From Oegoconia quadripuncta (taxonomy: Eukaryota; Arthropoda; Insecta; Lepidoptera; Autostichidae): DNA of 64,000 nt. Below the pieces are notes generated by a model that saw only the letters and a program-made list of their open reading frames with translations, was not told the DNA's origin and searched no databases. A program made the translations under genes and the position numbers. The stretch is from positions 41,956,567 to 42,020,566 of the forward strand of contig OX438741.1 in NCBI GenBank assembly GCA_949316235.1, in the 5' to 3' direction. Each line of letters begins with the position of its first letter. Within the stretch, counting starts at the first letter, position 1. This document shows, one piece after another, positions 1 to 12,000 of the stretch.

Positions 1-67
1 AGCCTATAGTTGCTTAATGTGGAACTAGATGGCGCTGTGTGTATGTCTAAGGATATTTATTTATTGT
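1..67 (+). mobile_element. SINE-A tail, cut by window edge
   Basis: The 3' part of a tRNA-derived SINE: CTAGATGGCGCTGTGTG and the ATTTATTTATT end recur in at least eight other copies here. Confidence 0.7.
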
Positions 68-84
68 TTATAAAGAATGGAAGG

Positions 85-250
85 TGTGACAACTCTAACT
101 GCTATACCAAACGGTCGCGGGTTCGAATCCCGCTAGGGGCATATGTTTGTGTGATGAATACAGACATGTGGTCCCGAGTTATGGATATTTTTCATTTGAA
201 TATGTATCTATTTACAAAAAAAAATGTATTTATGTAGTTTGTCATATATA
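85..250 (+). mobile_element. SINE-A, truncated at both ends
   Basis: It holds the B-box region GGTTCGAATCCCGCTAG and body, but lacks the A box and the usual tail. The next SINE-A begins where the tail should be. Confidence 0.75.
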
Positions 251-257
251 CGATGTA

Positions 258-521
258 GACGACCTGTTTGGTGTAGTGGTTAGCAACTCTGACCACTATA
301 CCAAAAGGTTGCGAGTTCGAATCCCGCTAGGTGCATATGTTTGTGTGATGAATACGGACATGTGTACCCGAATTATGGATGTTTTCATTTATAATAAGTA
401 TTAAATTTACAAAAAAAAATGTTTTTATGTAATATATCAATCATCTGGTATCCACAACACAAGCCTTCTGCCTACTGTGGAACTAGATGGCGCTGTGTGT
501 AGGTCTAAGGATATTTATTTA
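258..521 (+). mobile_element. SINE-A, near full length
   Basis: The head GACGACCTGTTTGGTGTAG carries an A-box-like TGGTGTAGTGG, then B box GGTTCGAATCC with one change, body, and CTAGATGGCGCTGTGTG tail. The head derives from a tRNA, but the body has no tRNA fold, so it is not a tRNA gene. Confidence 0.85.
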
Positions 522-524
522 TTT

Positions 525-745
525 TATTTATAAAGCACGTACATAGATCTAAAAAGTTAGACGAAAACATGTTCGAGAAAGAGCATTGAAATAAAATTAG
601 AGCGATGGTAAAAGAAAAAATGCAATAGTCTTTTAAATTCGATATTTTGAAAATGTTTACTCGAAACTTTTCAGATTTATGTATCCTGCTTGTACGTATA
701 AAGTTTAATTAGAATCGGTCTATTCATTTCGGAAAGTTTGGTCTT
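525..745. repeat. Old dispersed repeat, shared with 30960-31175 and 31715-31815
   Basis: ACATAGATCTAAAAAGT and AAAGTTTAATTAGAATCG-like words recur there, where SINE-C copies interrupt them. Confidence 0.45.
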
Positions 746-817
746 GAAAGTTGCTATATAATACACATTATAATGGTAATAATATTATTATAAGGATGTA
801 TATTGGCATGCGCAGGA

Positions 818-1140
818 CCGCCTCCGTGGCTCAATGTAAACAACATTGGGTTTACGATTCGGAGGTCGCGGGTTCGATCCCCAGCGGGGTACATGTTTAA
901 GTACTCGGTTTGGTTGGTGGTAGGGCATTTTAAATGTCCGCCTGGCTAGCTACCACCGTCTTATCTAAATCTGCGGCAAAGCAGCAATGTTAATAGCATT
1001 GTTGTGTTCCGGTTGTCAGAGATAAGATAGCCAGTCCCCCAAATGTGTTGGGGTTTCCGGGTCTATGCGCTTCCACCTTCGACCTCATCTTCACTTAACA
1101 TCAGGTGTGATTGAGGTCAAGTGCTGGCGTCGTACTCGAA
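818..1140 (+). mobile_element. SINE-C, near full length
   Basis: The tRNA-derived head CCGCCTCCGTGGCTCAATG and B box GGTTCGATCC are followed by the common body (CTAGCTACCACCRTCTTATC, TAAGATAGCCAGTCCCCC, AACATCAGGTGTGATTGAGG). The A-rich end is degraded. Confidence 0.85.
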
Positions 1141-1766
1141 ATATTTACCTGCGTGAGGCGGGCATCCCAGTCTGAACGACTCTATGTACGCGGCGATTTT
1201 ATTGATATCTGGAAAGAAGTGAAAAAATGATTTAAGTCATTTTTTTTACCGTTAGCACAAGCTTAAACTCCACTGCGAACACCACTAAATTAGGAAGTAA
1301 TTAAAGATCAATGGACGTCGTCCCAGCAACGGCACATCTGGATCTCGGCAATTAGAATTTTTTATTGAAATCTGCCTGCACATCTGTTGAGGCCAATCAC
1401 CAACCCGTTGTGCATTAAAAAAAAAAACTAAAACGTTTATAGAAAACAGTCTTCGTAACATAACCGCTACGTATACCGACCCTTACACTTACAAACGAAC
1501 AGACTGAATGCAGTTACAGATATTCTAGGAATCTAATTTACGGATTGAACACGGATTCCCTGTGGGAACCGCTGAGCTGGGGCACTAAACTAGGAAATGG
1601 AAGGAAAGGAAGGAAATCTAAATTAGTAAAAGTAGATTTAAACTTAAGGGGATGACGGATTATTAACTACAATTGAGCGGCATAGTCAATTTCGACTATA
1701 TACGCTCTTAAAATTAAGATTTAAAAATAGTATGTGGTAAGCGTTGAGTTGGTGTGTTCAGGTTCA
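1141..1766. other. AspRS 3' intron or flank, nothing recognised
   Basis: AT-rich sequence with no open frame, clear repeat or convincing splice sites. I looked on the minus strand for the missing AspRS 3' exon and did not find it. Confidence 0.4.
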
Positions 1767-2022
1767 GACGACCTGTTTGGTGTAGTGGTTAGCAACTCTG
1801 ACCACTATACCAAAAGGTTGCGGGTTCGAATCCCGCTGGGGGCATATGTTTGTGTGATACGGACATGTGTACCCGAGTTGTGGATGTTTTCATTTATATT
1901 TACAAAAAAATAAATATTTATGTAGTATATCAACCATCTGGTATCCACAACACAAGCCTATAGTTGCTTACTGTGAGACTAGATGGCGCTGTGTGTAGAT
2001 CTAAGGATATTTATTTATTGTT
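1767..2022 (+). mobile_element. SINE-A, near full length
   Basis: Complete head, B box, short A tract and CTAGATGGCGCTGTGTG tail. Confidence 0.85.
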
Positions 2023-2039
2023 TATAAACAATGGAAAGT

Positions 2040-2895
2040 GTGAGATAGTCGTCGAAAGAGTGAATGCTGGAATCAAGTGAATGGATCGCTGCATGCCTTT
2101 ATGAGAAGCCAGAAGGTATCCAAGGCTCGTCTGGCTGTTCATGGTGGGGTGCTGGTTCCAACACTGATTTACGGGAGTGAATGCTGGGTATGGCAAAAGA
2201 AAAATGAAAGTAGAATTAATGCAGTTGAAATGAGATCATTGAGAAGTATATATCCCTTATTACACTAATCTTAATCAATTCAATGTTTGTATGATGAATA
2301 CAGACATGTGTTCCCGAATTATGGATGTTTTTCATTTATATATGTATTTATTAACAAAAAAAAAATGTATTTGTGTAGTTTATCAACCATCCGGTATCCA
2401 TAATACAAGCCTAGTTGCTTAGTGTGGAACTAGATGGCGCTGTGTGTATGTGCAAAGATATTTATTTATTTAATTAGGGACTTATGCAGTATGAAAGAAG
2501 ACATAGTGACAAAGATTGAAAAATGCATGCTGAGATGGTTTGGACATGTGGAGAGGATGAATGAAAGAAGACTGACGATAGAGATATACGAAGCGAATGT
2601 GGATGGTAGTGTTGGTAGAGGAAGACCACGTCGAACGTGCCATGATCATATCGGGGACGTCTTAAAGAAAGGCCAAGTCAAGAGTACCCTAAACCAACGA
2701 GCATGTATGAACAACCTTATGAGGGTAAATGAAGCAGAAAAGGTGTGTCAGGATCGTAGCAAGTGGAAGTCTATTGTCTCTGCCTACCCCTACGGGAAAC
2801 AGGCATTAGTTTATGTATGTATTATTCTATTGTAAATAACACTAATTAATGTATTGCCTTTTTGTACAATAAAGCGTTTACAAACAAACAAACAA
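2040..2895 (+). mobile_element. RTE-like LINE 3' fragment, split by a SINE-A
   Basis: Residues such as RLAVHGGVLVPTLIYGSECW (2119-2185) and RWFGHVERM (from about 2533) with GRGRPRRT are typical of the C-terminal part of lepidopteran RTE-like polymerases. A head-truncated SINE-A (2278-2470) lies between the two coding parts. The tail ends ACAATAAAGCGTTTACAAAC, followed by a few CAAA repeats, 3-8 bases from the AspRS exon 10 donor. Confidence 0.75.
2278..2470 (+). mobile_element. SINE-A, head-truncated
   Basis: Body and tail only, starting ATGTTTGTATGATGAATAC. It sits inside the LINE fragment around it. Confidence 0.75.
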
Positions 2896-2904
2896 AACAC
2901 TCAC

Positions 2905-3016
2905 CAATGCCGTGGTGCTTGGCTCGCTCCAAAAGGAAGTCTGGGTCGTGTACTCGCTGAGCCCCACTCAAGATCTCCTCACCGCGCATGAACATGTCGT
3001 AGGAGTTGGAGGATTT
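2905..3016 (-). CDS. AspRS: AspRS coding exon 10 (residues 445-481)
   Basis: It encodes [19 protein letters not shown] and ends KHHGI. The acceptor is ATTACAG|AAATCC and the donor ATTG|GTGAGT, phase 1. At least one further exon lies beyond the left edge. Confidence 0.95.
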
Positions 3017-6000
3017 CTGTAATAGCCATAACCAAACAGAAGTGAAATTTACCTTTTTGTGCCGACAGCGTCAGGCGAGGTTCTATACTGAACAACTAGC
3101 GGTCACAAAGACAAGATAAATAATTGGACGGGCAAAAATTTACAAAATCACTTGACGTTCCATTCACTATCTCCGGAGTGCATCATCGGATCTCAACCAA
3201 ACTTGTAAGAGGTCGGTACACAGATTCAAATAAAAAAAGAATTATTGAAATCAGTTCATAAATGATGGAGATATTGCATCCATAGAAATAGAAAGGAAAA
3301 AAAAAACAGGTGAATTGATAACCTCCGTGTTGGAAGTCAGTTGACAACGAAACGTCAGTCGTTTATACATGTAACGTCACGACCTTTATCCCAAATGGGG
3401 TGGTCAGAGATGTCCCAAACAATAGTGTTAGGATATTCCAAACATTATAAGATTAATGATTGAAACAACATCCACGGTTCACTTTATGAAATATACAGAA
3501 ATGAACACGTGGCATGGGGTGAGCCCATCGTCGTTGAATCGTTCAAAACTATAGATGTGTTTTGGTGGAAAATCCCTTAGTCGCCTTTTACGACACCCAC
3601 GTGTAGGGTCGGGTTGGTTCTAGTCTAAGGCCCGTATTAAAAAACCAATCTCAATACAAGTCACGAGGCTGTATCACCCGAGATGAGCTCCGTGCTAATT
3701 TATAAACCAATCTTGAGGTTTACTCAGCTGAGATCACTTTACAAGTATTCGCCTCAGCGGCTAATGAATGATAGACTTGAGTTTCGTTTATTAATACGCG
3801 CACCTCTCAAGTGAGTACTGCTTGAGTGTGCACGTGCTTGTCAGGTCTCAAGATAAGTTTATTAATCAACACGTTTACTTGAGACCAAACACAAGACTGT
3901 TCTCAATCTTGAGAATGGTTTATTAATACGGGCCTATATGGATGACGAAAACAAACAAAACACTTAAAGTCACTAAATCATTTGACATACAACGCCATCT
4001 AGTTCCACACTAAGCAACTAGGCTTGTATCAGTCTTTCCGGAATCCTACAACCTTGGGATCTTCAAGAGCAGGGTGAATAGGCATCTACTGAGATCACGT
4101 GCTTCATCTTCGGCCACATCGTCACTTCCCATCAGGTGAGATTGTGGTCAAATGCGTAACCATAAAAAAAAAATTGTAAGCAACAGGCCCTAAGTTGAGA
4201 AGCCTGCATAGATTATCATAAAGTCTAACCGGGTTTTTAGGATCTGGCATAGTGTAGAAAGGCCTGACAGCCAGCGGATACTTGTCCAGCATGTAGAAGT
4301 CTGTATCATATTTGGCCTTCACCAGCCGCCCCAGGAGCTTCTCATCAGGTGTGGACAGGTCGTCCTCCTCTCCCAGTGTAACACCTGTGAAGATTAGACG
4401 TTGAATCTACCGCGTCCAAAGGTACAAATGATCGTGCTCTGTTTCAATTGTATAAGTTGGTAACGAATGAAATAAGCATTATTCATATATAAATTGATAG
4501 TAAAATATAAATAAATATTTCGGACATTTACACCAATCATCTAGTCCCAAACTAAGCCAAGCTTGTGCTATGGATACTAGATAACGGATAAACATACATA
4601 AATATTTATATAAACATCCATGACTCGGGAATAAATGTTCGTATTCATCACACAAACATTCGAACCCGCAACCGTTGGTTTCGCTGACAGGGTCACTATC
4701 CACTACACCAACCGGTCGTCGAAATACAGTTAATGTTAGATTTAACGATAATTTTTATTTTTAAGACCAACTTTGCTGGATAAATTTTATCCTGAATAAT
4801 AATACTATCGATTATTATAGTTGGTTCGAGTCCCGGGCGAGGCAAGCGAGTTTTAGAAAATCTTTGAATGCAGTTTTGTTTCTTTTTAAAAATAAAGGAA
4901 TGTCTCCTTTAAGTAAAATGAGCCAGCTTAAGGATTTAAGGTAGTTTCCCTCCAGGGCCCGACTTATCTTTCCACACTGTATACAGCGGATGAGTTTTTT
5001 TACCGTAAGGAAAAAAATAGGGCATATTAGGTAAGTGAAATAGAAGGTATTGGTATAGGTACTTAATACTTAATATAAATGAAAACATTCATCATTCATC
5101 AATCATCATACAAACATAATGCCCCAGCGGGATTCGAACCCGCGACCTTTTGGTATAACAGAGAGCCAAACAGGTCGTCAAATGTTGGGGTTTCCGGGTC
5201 AGTACACTTTTACCTGCGGCCTTATCACTTAACATCAGCTGTGATTGAGGTGACTTGACCCATTGAGCATAAAATAACAGCAATTAACTAGTTTAATGAC
5301 TCACCAGCCTCCTTGAGCATCTGTATAGCCTGATGGAACTCCAGCCGGAGCGGGGGGTCCAGGAACTTGAACGGCTCCACTCGGTACTGCTGCCCAACAG
5401 TTGCTATCTCTGATGCGAACCTGAGGAGGAGTTTGCACGATACAATGAGTTCACATGCCACAGATTATACATCAGCGGAGGCATCGTTATGTGTGGAGGA
5501 AGAGGGATGTGTTGTAATATAGACTTATTTGATAAGTACCTATTATAGTAATCAAAGCTTGATATATATTTTTTTAAATTCAAATGTTTGTCCGTCACAT
5601 TCTTTTTTTACTTCAGAATAAATGCCGTCCTAAAACAGACGTATTCTATAATATTATTCACAATTTACAACAGGATGAAAAACAACAAACATTTTACCCT
5701 ATGGTATTATATTTATCTTTACCCTAAGGTTGCCTGGAAGAGATCGCTGTTAGCGATAAGGCCGCCTTTTTGTGCTATTAATGATGTAAAAGAAAGAGAT
5801 AAAGAAAACATTTATTCAGCTTACAATGGGCATGTAACATAATAGATTAATGTGGCTGATATATGATGATAGTGTAAGTAGATAAGAACCATTAACAAAG
5901 TTCGTAAATTTCGGATTGATATGCCCTTTATCAAGAACGTCATTGAAGGAAAAGTGGAGGGGAAGATGAAGAGAGGAAGGCCTGGAAGAACATACATGGT

Positions 6001-9000
6001 ACAAATAAAGGAAAAAGTAAATGCCGTGTCGTATCAGGAAGTCAAAGAAAAGGCAGAATGTAGAGAAATAAAAGGACTCCACCGACAACAGCATAGCTCT
6101 TAAATTGAAGAGAGAGATACCCTTTGTATATAATGGACCGGCTTTGAATCTTAAGGAGAACCAAATGACAACTCACTCATCTCGCAATTCCCGGAATATT
6201 CCACTTTGTATAAAGGACCGGCTTTGAATCTTAAAGAAAACTAAATAACAACTCACTCATTTCGCAATCGCCAGAATATTACAATTTGTATAAAGAACCG
6301 GCTTCAAATCTCAAAGAAAACCAAATAACACCTCACTCATTTCGCAATCGCCGGAATATTACACTTTGTATCAATGATTAGCTTGAATCTCAAAGAGAAT
6401 CAAATAACAACTCACTCATCTCGCAATTCCTGAAATATTAATTACCCTTTGTATAAAGGACCGGCTTTGAATCTTAAAGTGAACCAAATAACAACTCACT
6501 CATCTCGCAATCCCCGGAATATATCCGTGAAGGTCCCACCGATGGTCTCCAGCACTTCATGGTAGTGGTGCTTAAAAGACATCTCCAGGTCCAGTCCCAC
6601 AAACTCTGTGAGATGGCGGTGCGTGTTCGAGTCCTCGGCCCGGAATACGGCGCCCACCGTGAACACCTGGAGACAGTTCATGGTTATTTGTAACCTCGGT
6701 TTGACCTGACGTTAAGTTAATATCAGATCGAAGGTGGACTGGCTATCTTATCTCAGACAGTGGTAGATTTAGTAAGAGGGTGGTAGCTGTCCAGGTGGAC
6801 ATTTAAAAATGCCCTACTACCAACTTACAGTCTGTGTAGGTTGGTATGGTATATTAAAACTGAGATCAAGTAGTCCTCGTAACATTTGCATCCCTTTGAG
6901 ACATTAATTAACTAAATCGGTCCACTAGGTATCGAGATATTAACGTGCGTGCTAGAATTCACAAAGTGAAATTCAGCTATTTTACGCTACCACCTTCAGC
7001 CTCATCTTCACTTAACATCAGGTGTGATTGAGTTCAAGTGGTAATCCGTTGTGCATATTAAAAAAAAAATAGTCCACCACGCTGGCCCAATGCGGGTTGG
7101 AGACTTCACATGCCTTACAATTTTTATTTATCAGGCATGCAGGTTTCCTCACGATGTTTTCCTTCACCGTTTTAAGGGCAGTCAGATAAATGCACATAAG
7201 TAATTAAATTTAAAAACTCATCGGTACAAGGCCTGCCTATACATTACTTCCCAAATTGGGAGATCGCGTCTTAACCCTCCTACATACCTTGCTACCTTAA
7301 TTGTGTTGGCTAATGTACCTACAAAATAAAGCATTGTTTGGTTGGCTGACCTTGTCGAAGTCCGCTGCGATGGCCATCTGCTTGTAGAGCTGAGGACTCT
7401 GCGCCAGGAAGGCAGAGGACTTGAAGTATGACACCGTGAACACGTTGGCGCCACCCTCAGACGCAGCCGGGATTATCTTAGGCGTGTGGATCTCCACGAA
7501 TCCTGCAATTGACGACCTTTTCATGTAGTGGATACAGAGACTGCTATGGTAAAAGATCGCAGGTTCAAATCCCGCTAGGTGTATAGTCAAAAAATAATCG
7601 CGAAAAGATGATTTATTTATGATTTCGAATTCAATTTCTTTCGTAGTTGATAGACAACTGTTTTCCATTTGACGCGGAGTTTGAGTTGCATCTGTAATTT
7701 ATATTAAATACAGTGCTGTTTTTAGTTGTATCATATCTATTTTATTTATTTATTTACTTATTTACATAGAATCAACAGCATTATTGCAGAAATTATATTA
7801 TAGTAAACTAATACCAAACTTATGCCAATTAGTGATTCCTATTATAAAAAAGAAAATAAAATATCCTTGGACATATACAGACAGCGCCATCAAGTTCCAC
7901 ACTAAGCAACTAGGCTTGTGTTGTGGATACCAGATGGTTGATACACTACACAAATACATTTTTTTTGTAAAGAAATACATATATAAATGAAAAAACATCC
8001 ATAACTCGGGTACACATGTCCGTATTCATCATACAAACATATGCCCCTAGCGGGATTCGAACTCGCGACCTTTTGGTATAGCAGCAGAGTTTATAACCAC
8101 TACACCAAACGGGTCGTCAAATTATCAAAGTATTATGATACTGACAATAGTTATCGTTATAATATAATTGAGTTTTAATTATATTACAAGAAAATTGGTA
8201 CTTTTACATTATTATTATATAGGTATCTAGTGTGTATTGCGAAATTCATAATGGACAAAAACATCGAACAATAGCATGAACAATGGCATTTCGTGTTCGG
8301 AGTCACTGAAAATGTTACAACCGCCTCCGTGGCTCAATGTATACCATATTGGGCTTACCATTCGGAGGTCGCGGGTTGTTTAAGTAATCGGTTTGGTTGG
8401 TGGTAGGGTATTTTAAATGTCCGCCTGGCTAGCTACCACCATCTTATCTAAATCTGCGGCCAAGCAGCAGTGTTAATAGCATTGATGTGTTCCGGTTGTC
8501 AGAGATAAGATAGCCAGTCTTCCGAATATGTTGGGGTTTCCGGGTCAGGACGCTTCCACCTTTGGCTTTATCTTCACTTAACATCAGGTGTGATTGAGGT
8601 GAAGTACCAAGTAATCCGTTGTAAAAAAAAGAAAGCTTACGGTGAATCGACTTTATCAAAAACACGTGTTTATGAATGGTACAAAGCGTTCAAAAGCGGT
8701 CGAGATGTGATGGAAGATTTGCCTCGCTCTGGTAGGCCAACAACGTCTACAACTGAAGCTAACATCGCAAAAGTTAAGAAAATAATGACTGCATGTTCTC
8801 ATTCAACTTTGAGAGAGATGGCCGTCGAACTTTCTATATCTCACGAGTCGATTTGAAAAGAGCAAATTCGTCGAAAAAGAGCAGATTGGTGGAAAGAAAA
8901 TTCCTGGATTTTGCACCACGATAATACGCCTTCGCACAAGGCACAATTGTGAACGAATTTTTGACAAAAAAAAACTCAACAAATCTTCATTATCGTAGCT

Positions 9001-12000
9001 ACTGTGGTAATGTAGTTGGTTGTTATGTGGTATTTTAGATGGTGGTTGGTCGAGGACGGCGGGTTCCGTAAATAAGACTAGTTGTCTATGGTGATGTCGT
9101 ACTGTTACGGGAATCCCAAAAAAACACTTAAAAAAAAATTGATTTTATATTGGCTAAATTTGGGCCAAGGAAAATGCACACGAAATTCAACCGCGCGTGA
9201 CGGGTGCTGGTACTGGACTGACTGCCCGGTGCATGACACCTGATCTGAATACTTTATTTAGCAGATTCTAGTATTTTGGGAAGAGGTCAGCCTCATCCCT
9301 TACGTGCTTAGGGTATAACAGTACGAACAAGGCCCTTTAATAATGAACAAGCCTACTGTATAGCCTATAATATCGGTATTGGCGCTGACTAAGCGATATG
9401 CGTTTATGTCGCAGTAAACCATCACGCTACGGTGAAACACCGAAATAAGGCAAGGTTATCACTACACTACCCTACAATTTCGCGATATCGCGGTGTAGAC
9501 AAGCAATTCATACGGTTTCTGATATCTACTAAAACACTCTGCATAAGTATCAAATAGAGCATTAAACGTACCTTTCTTTGTGAGTATATCACGGAAGAGC
9601 CTACAGACGCCGGCCTCGATACGAAAGATGGCCTGGTTGGCCGGGGTGCGCAGGTCCAGCACGCGGTTGTCCAGTCTCGTGTCCTGGTTCACGCGGATCC
9701 TCAGTGCTTCTGGGTCCTGGGGAAAAGGACGTTTTATTTAACGCTACCTCATGGAACATGAAAATAGAAGGATTCGCTAAACACATTTAACATCGAAAAC
9801 AGCATCTGATTCTGCCCATACTTTCCAACTTTGTCTCACAAATAGAGTCCGAATCAGCATCTATTTCGGTCGAAAACAGCATTACATTCTGTCCAAATCG
9901 ACAACCAACTGTATACCACAAATATAATAACAATCAGCAATTGTATTAGTCGAAAACAGCGTCAGATTCTGACCATAACTAATTTTACATTTTAATTGTC
10001 AGTCAGAATCAGCAATTGTTTCGGTCGAAAACAGAATCTAATCGCCTTCGTGGCTCAATGTAGACAACCAAAGCTAACACAACTGAGGTCGCGGATTCGA
10101 TCCTCAGCGGGGTATATGTAAAGTACTCGGTCCGGTTAGCGGTTCGACATTTTTAAACCTGACCAGCTACCATCTTATCCAAGTCTGTCGATAAGCAGCA
10201 ATATTGGATAACGTAGCCAATCCCCCAAACAAATAAATAGGTTAAGGTCTAACCGAATTCTATTTTTTATTTATGTTATTTCACCGACAAAGCACACGTA
10301 AAAAAATATTACACTAATTACATATCTATTGCTGCATATATTTTGTCATTTTGGTAATTTTGGACATTTGTCATTGAAATGTCAATAATGACAATACAAT
10401 CTCGCTTTCATCGAATCGGCTATCGGAGCGCTATCGCAATAAAAAAAATTTCTTTCGAGCAATAAACGGCGAACAGTGATTTATATGTACAATTGTATCG
10501 ATCAAGGATAATTTATATAGTACGGGACTCTAAGTAGCTAACCCCGCCAGAATCAACAACTAAACCTTTCAGAATCAGAAACTAATCCTTGCCAGAATCA
10601 GTTCCCCTGGTCACACTCACGTCATTCTTCTCTGGTCGCGCGGCGTCCTCTATCTGCAGCGGCAGCTGCGCGCGCGCCGCCGACACCACCCACACCTGTG
10701 CGGCCAGCAGCTCCACCTCCCTCACCGTGCACGCCTCCACCGGGGACGACGTCACCACCACCGTCGCCTGGACGTCCACTATCGACTCCTTTGTTATACT
10801 ATAATATGGACATAACATAACGTAAAAAAATATAGAATCGTTTAAGAAAAATAGTGATATACATAATGTTAATACCAGATATAAAAATAAACTTGCTGTT
10901 CATGTCAGCCGTTTACACAAAGTCACTAAGTCATTTAAGGGGCAATGTATACGCTTTTATAATAAGGTTCCAGTGGACATTCAAAATTTACCTTTAAATA
11001 AACTCAAAACTTATAATATAATTGTAACCCAAACTTATTTAAAAGAGCAACCCTTGAGTTTCTTGCTCGTTCTTCTCTGGGGAAGCTGCTTTGCGAATGA
11101 GCAATAATGTCAATAATTTTAATATTAAGATAAAAAATGTGACGTTTTCAAGTGATAATCTTTATCCTACTAAGTAAATATTTTTTTGACTTTGACTTTG
11201 TAATAGAAGAAGAACAAAACGTTTGTTCGCCACAATAAATGTACAAGACAAACTTAACATATAAAACATTAAAAAGAACAAACCACAAAACAAAACATAT
11301 AAAGATAAACAACAAATTTTGAGTGCCACTGTGACAAAGAGGAGTGGGACTCAGCATTATGCTCAGCTCCAGGAACTGGGCGCTGTTCTTCCGTCCCACC
11401 CTGGGAGAGGAAAGCAATGTGTAGAAAGAGTATGTATTAATAATATGTGCTTGTTACGTAGCGGGAAAGTATTGTGTCATTGTAATAGTGCAGTGTGTGA
11501 ATATGGCAAAGAAGATAATAAATACATATTTAGAATACAAATACGAGTATAACATAAATATGAATAGTTACTGTTATTAAATTACTATACTACTATTTGG
11601 TTGGTGGTAGGGCATTTTAAATGTCCGCCTGGCTAGCTACCACCATCTTATCTAAATCTGCCGCCAAGCAACAATGTTAATAGCATTGTTGTGTTCCGGT
11701 TGTCAGAGATAAGATAGCCAGTCCCCCAAATGTGTTGGGGTTGTGCATAAAAAAAAAGACAGTGCACCTCCAGTCTTTCTCCAGACATCAGACCACCGTC
11801 CAGATGCTATACAGACGAGTCACTTTGGACATAATTCCTCTCTAACCCTTCTCACTATGTACCTATATACATCAATGCACCCTCGCTAAAGTCAGTTATG
11901 CTTCAAGAAGCTTTTTTTTTTATACTGGGTATCTTATCTCTTACAACCGGAACACAACAATGCTAATAACATTTTGCTTCTCGGCAGATTTAGATAAGAT

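Noticed and set aside
258..345. tRNA gene called from intact A and B boxes
   Set aside because: This and about 20 similar heads match Pol III promoter boxes, but the arms do not fold as a cloverleaf and each is followed by the same SINE body.
2077..2835. Host gene coding for an RNA-binding or polymerase-like protein
   Set aside because: The frames are pieces of an RTE-like polymerase with a LINE poly(A)-type tail and an inserted SINE.
1..2904. Missing last exon(s) of AspRS
   Set aside because: I looked on the minus strand for the GIGLER and MFPRD segments and found neither. The exon must be outside the window.
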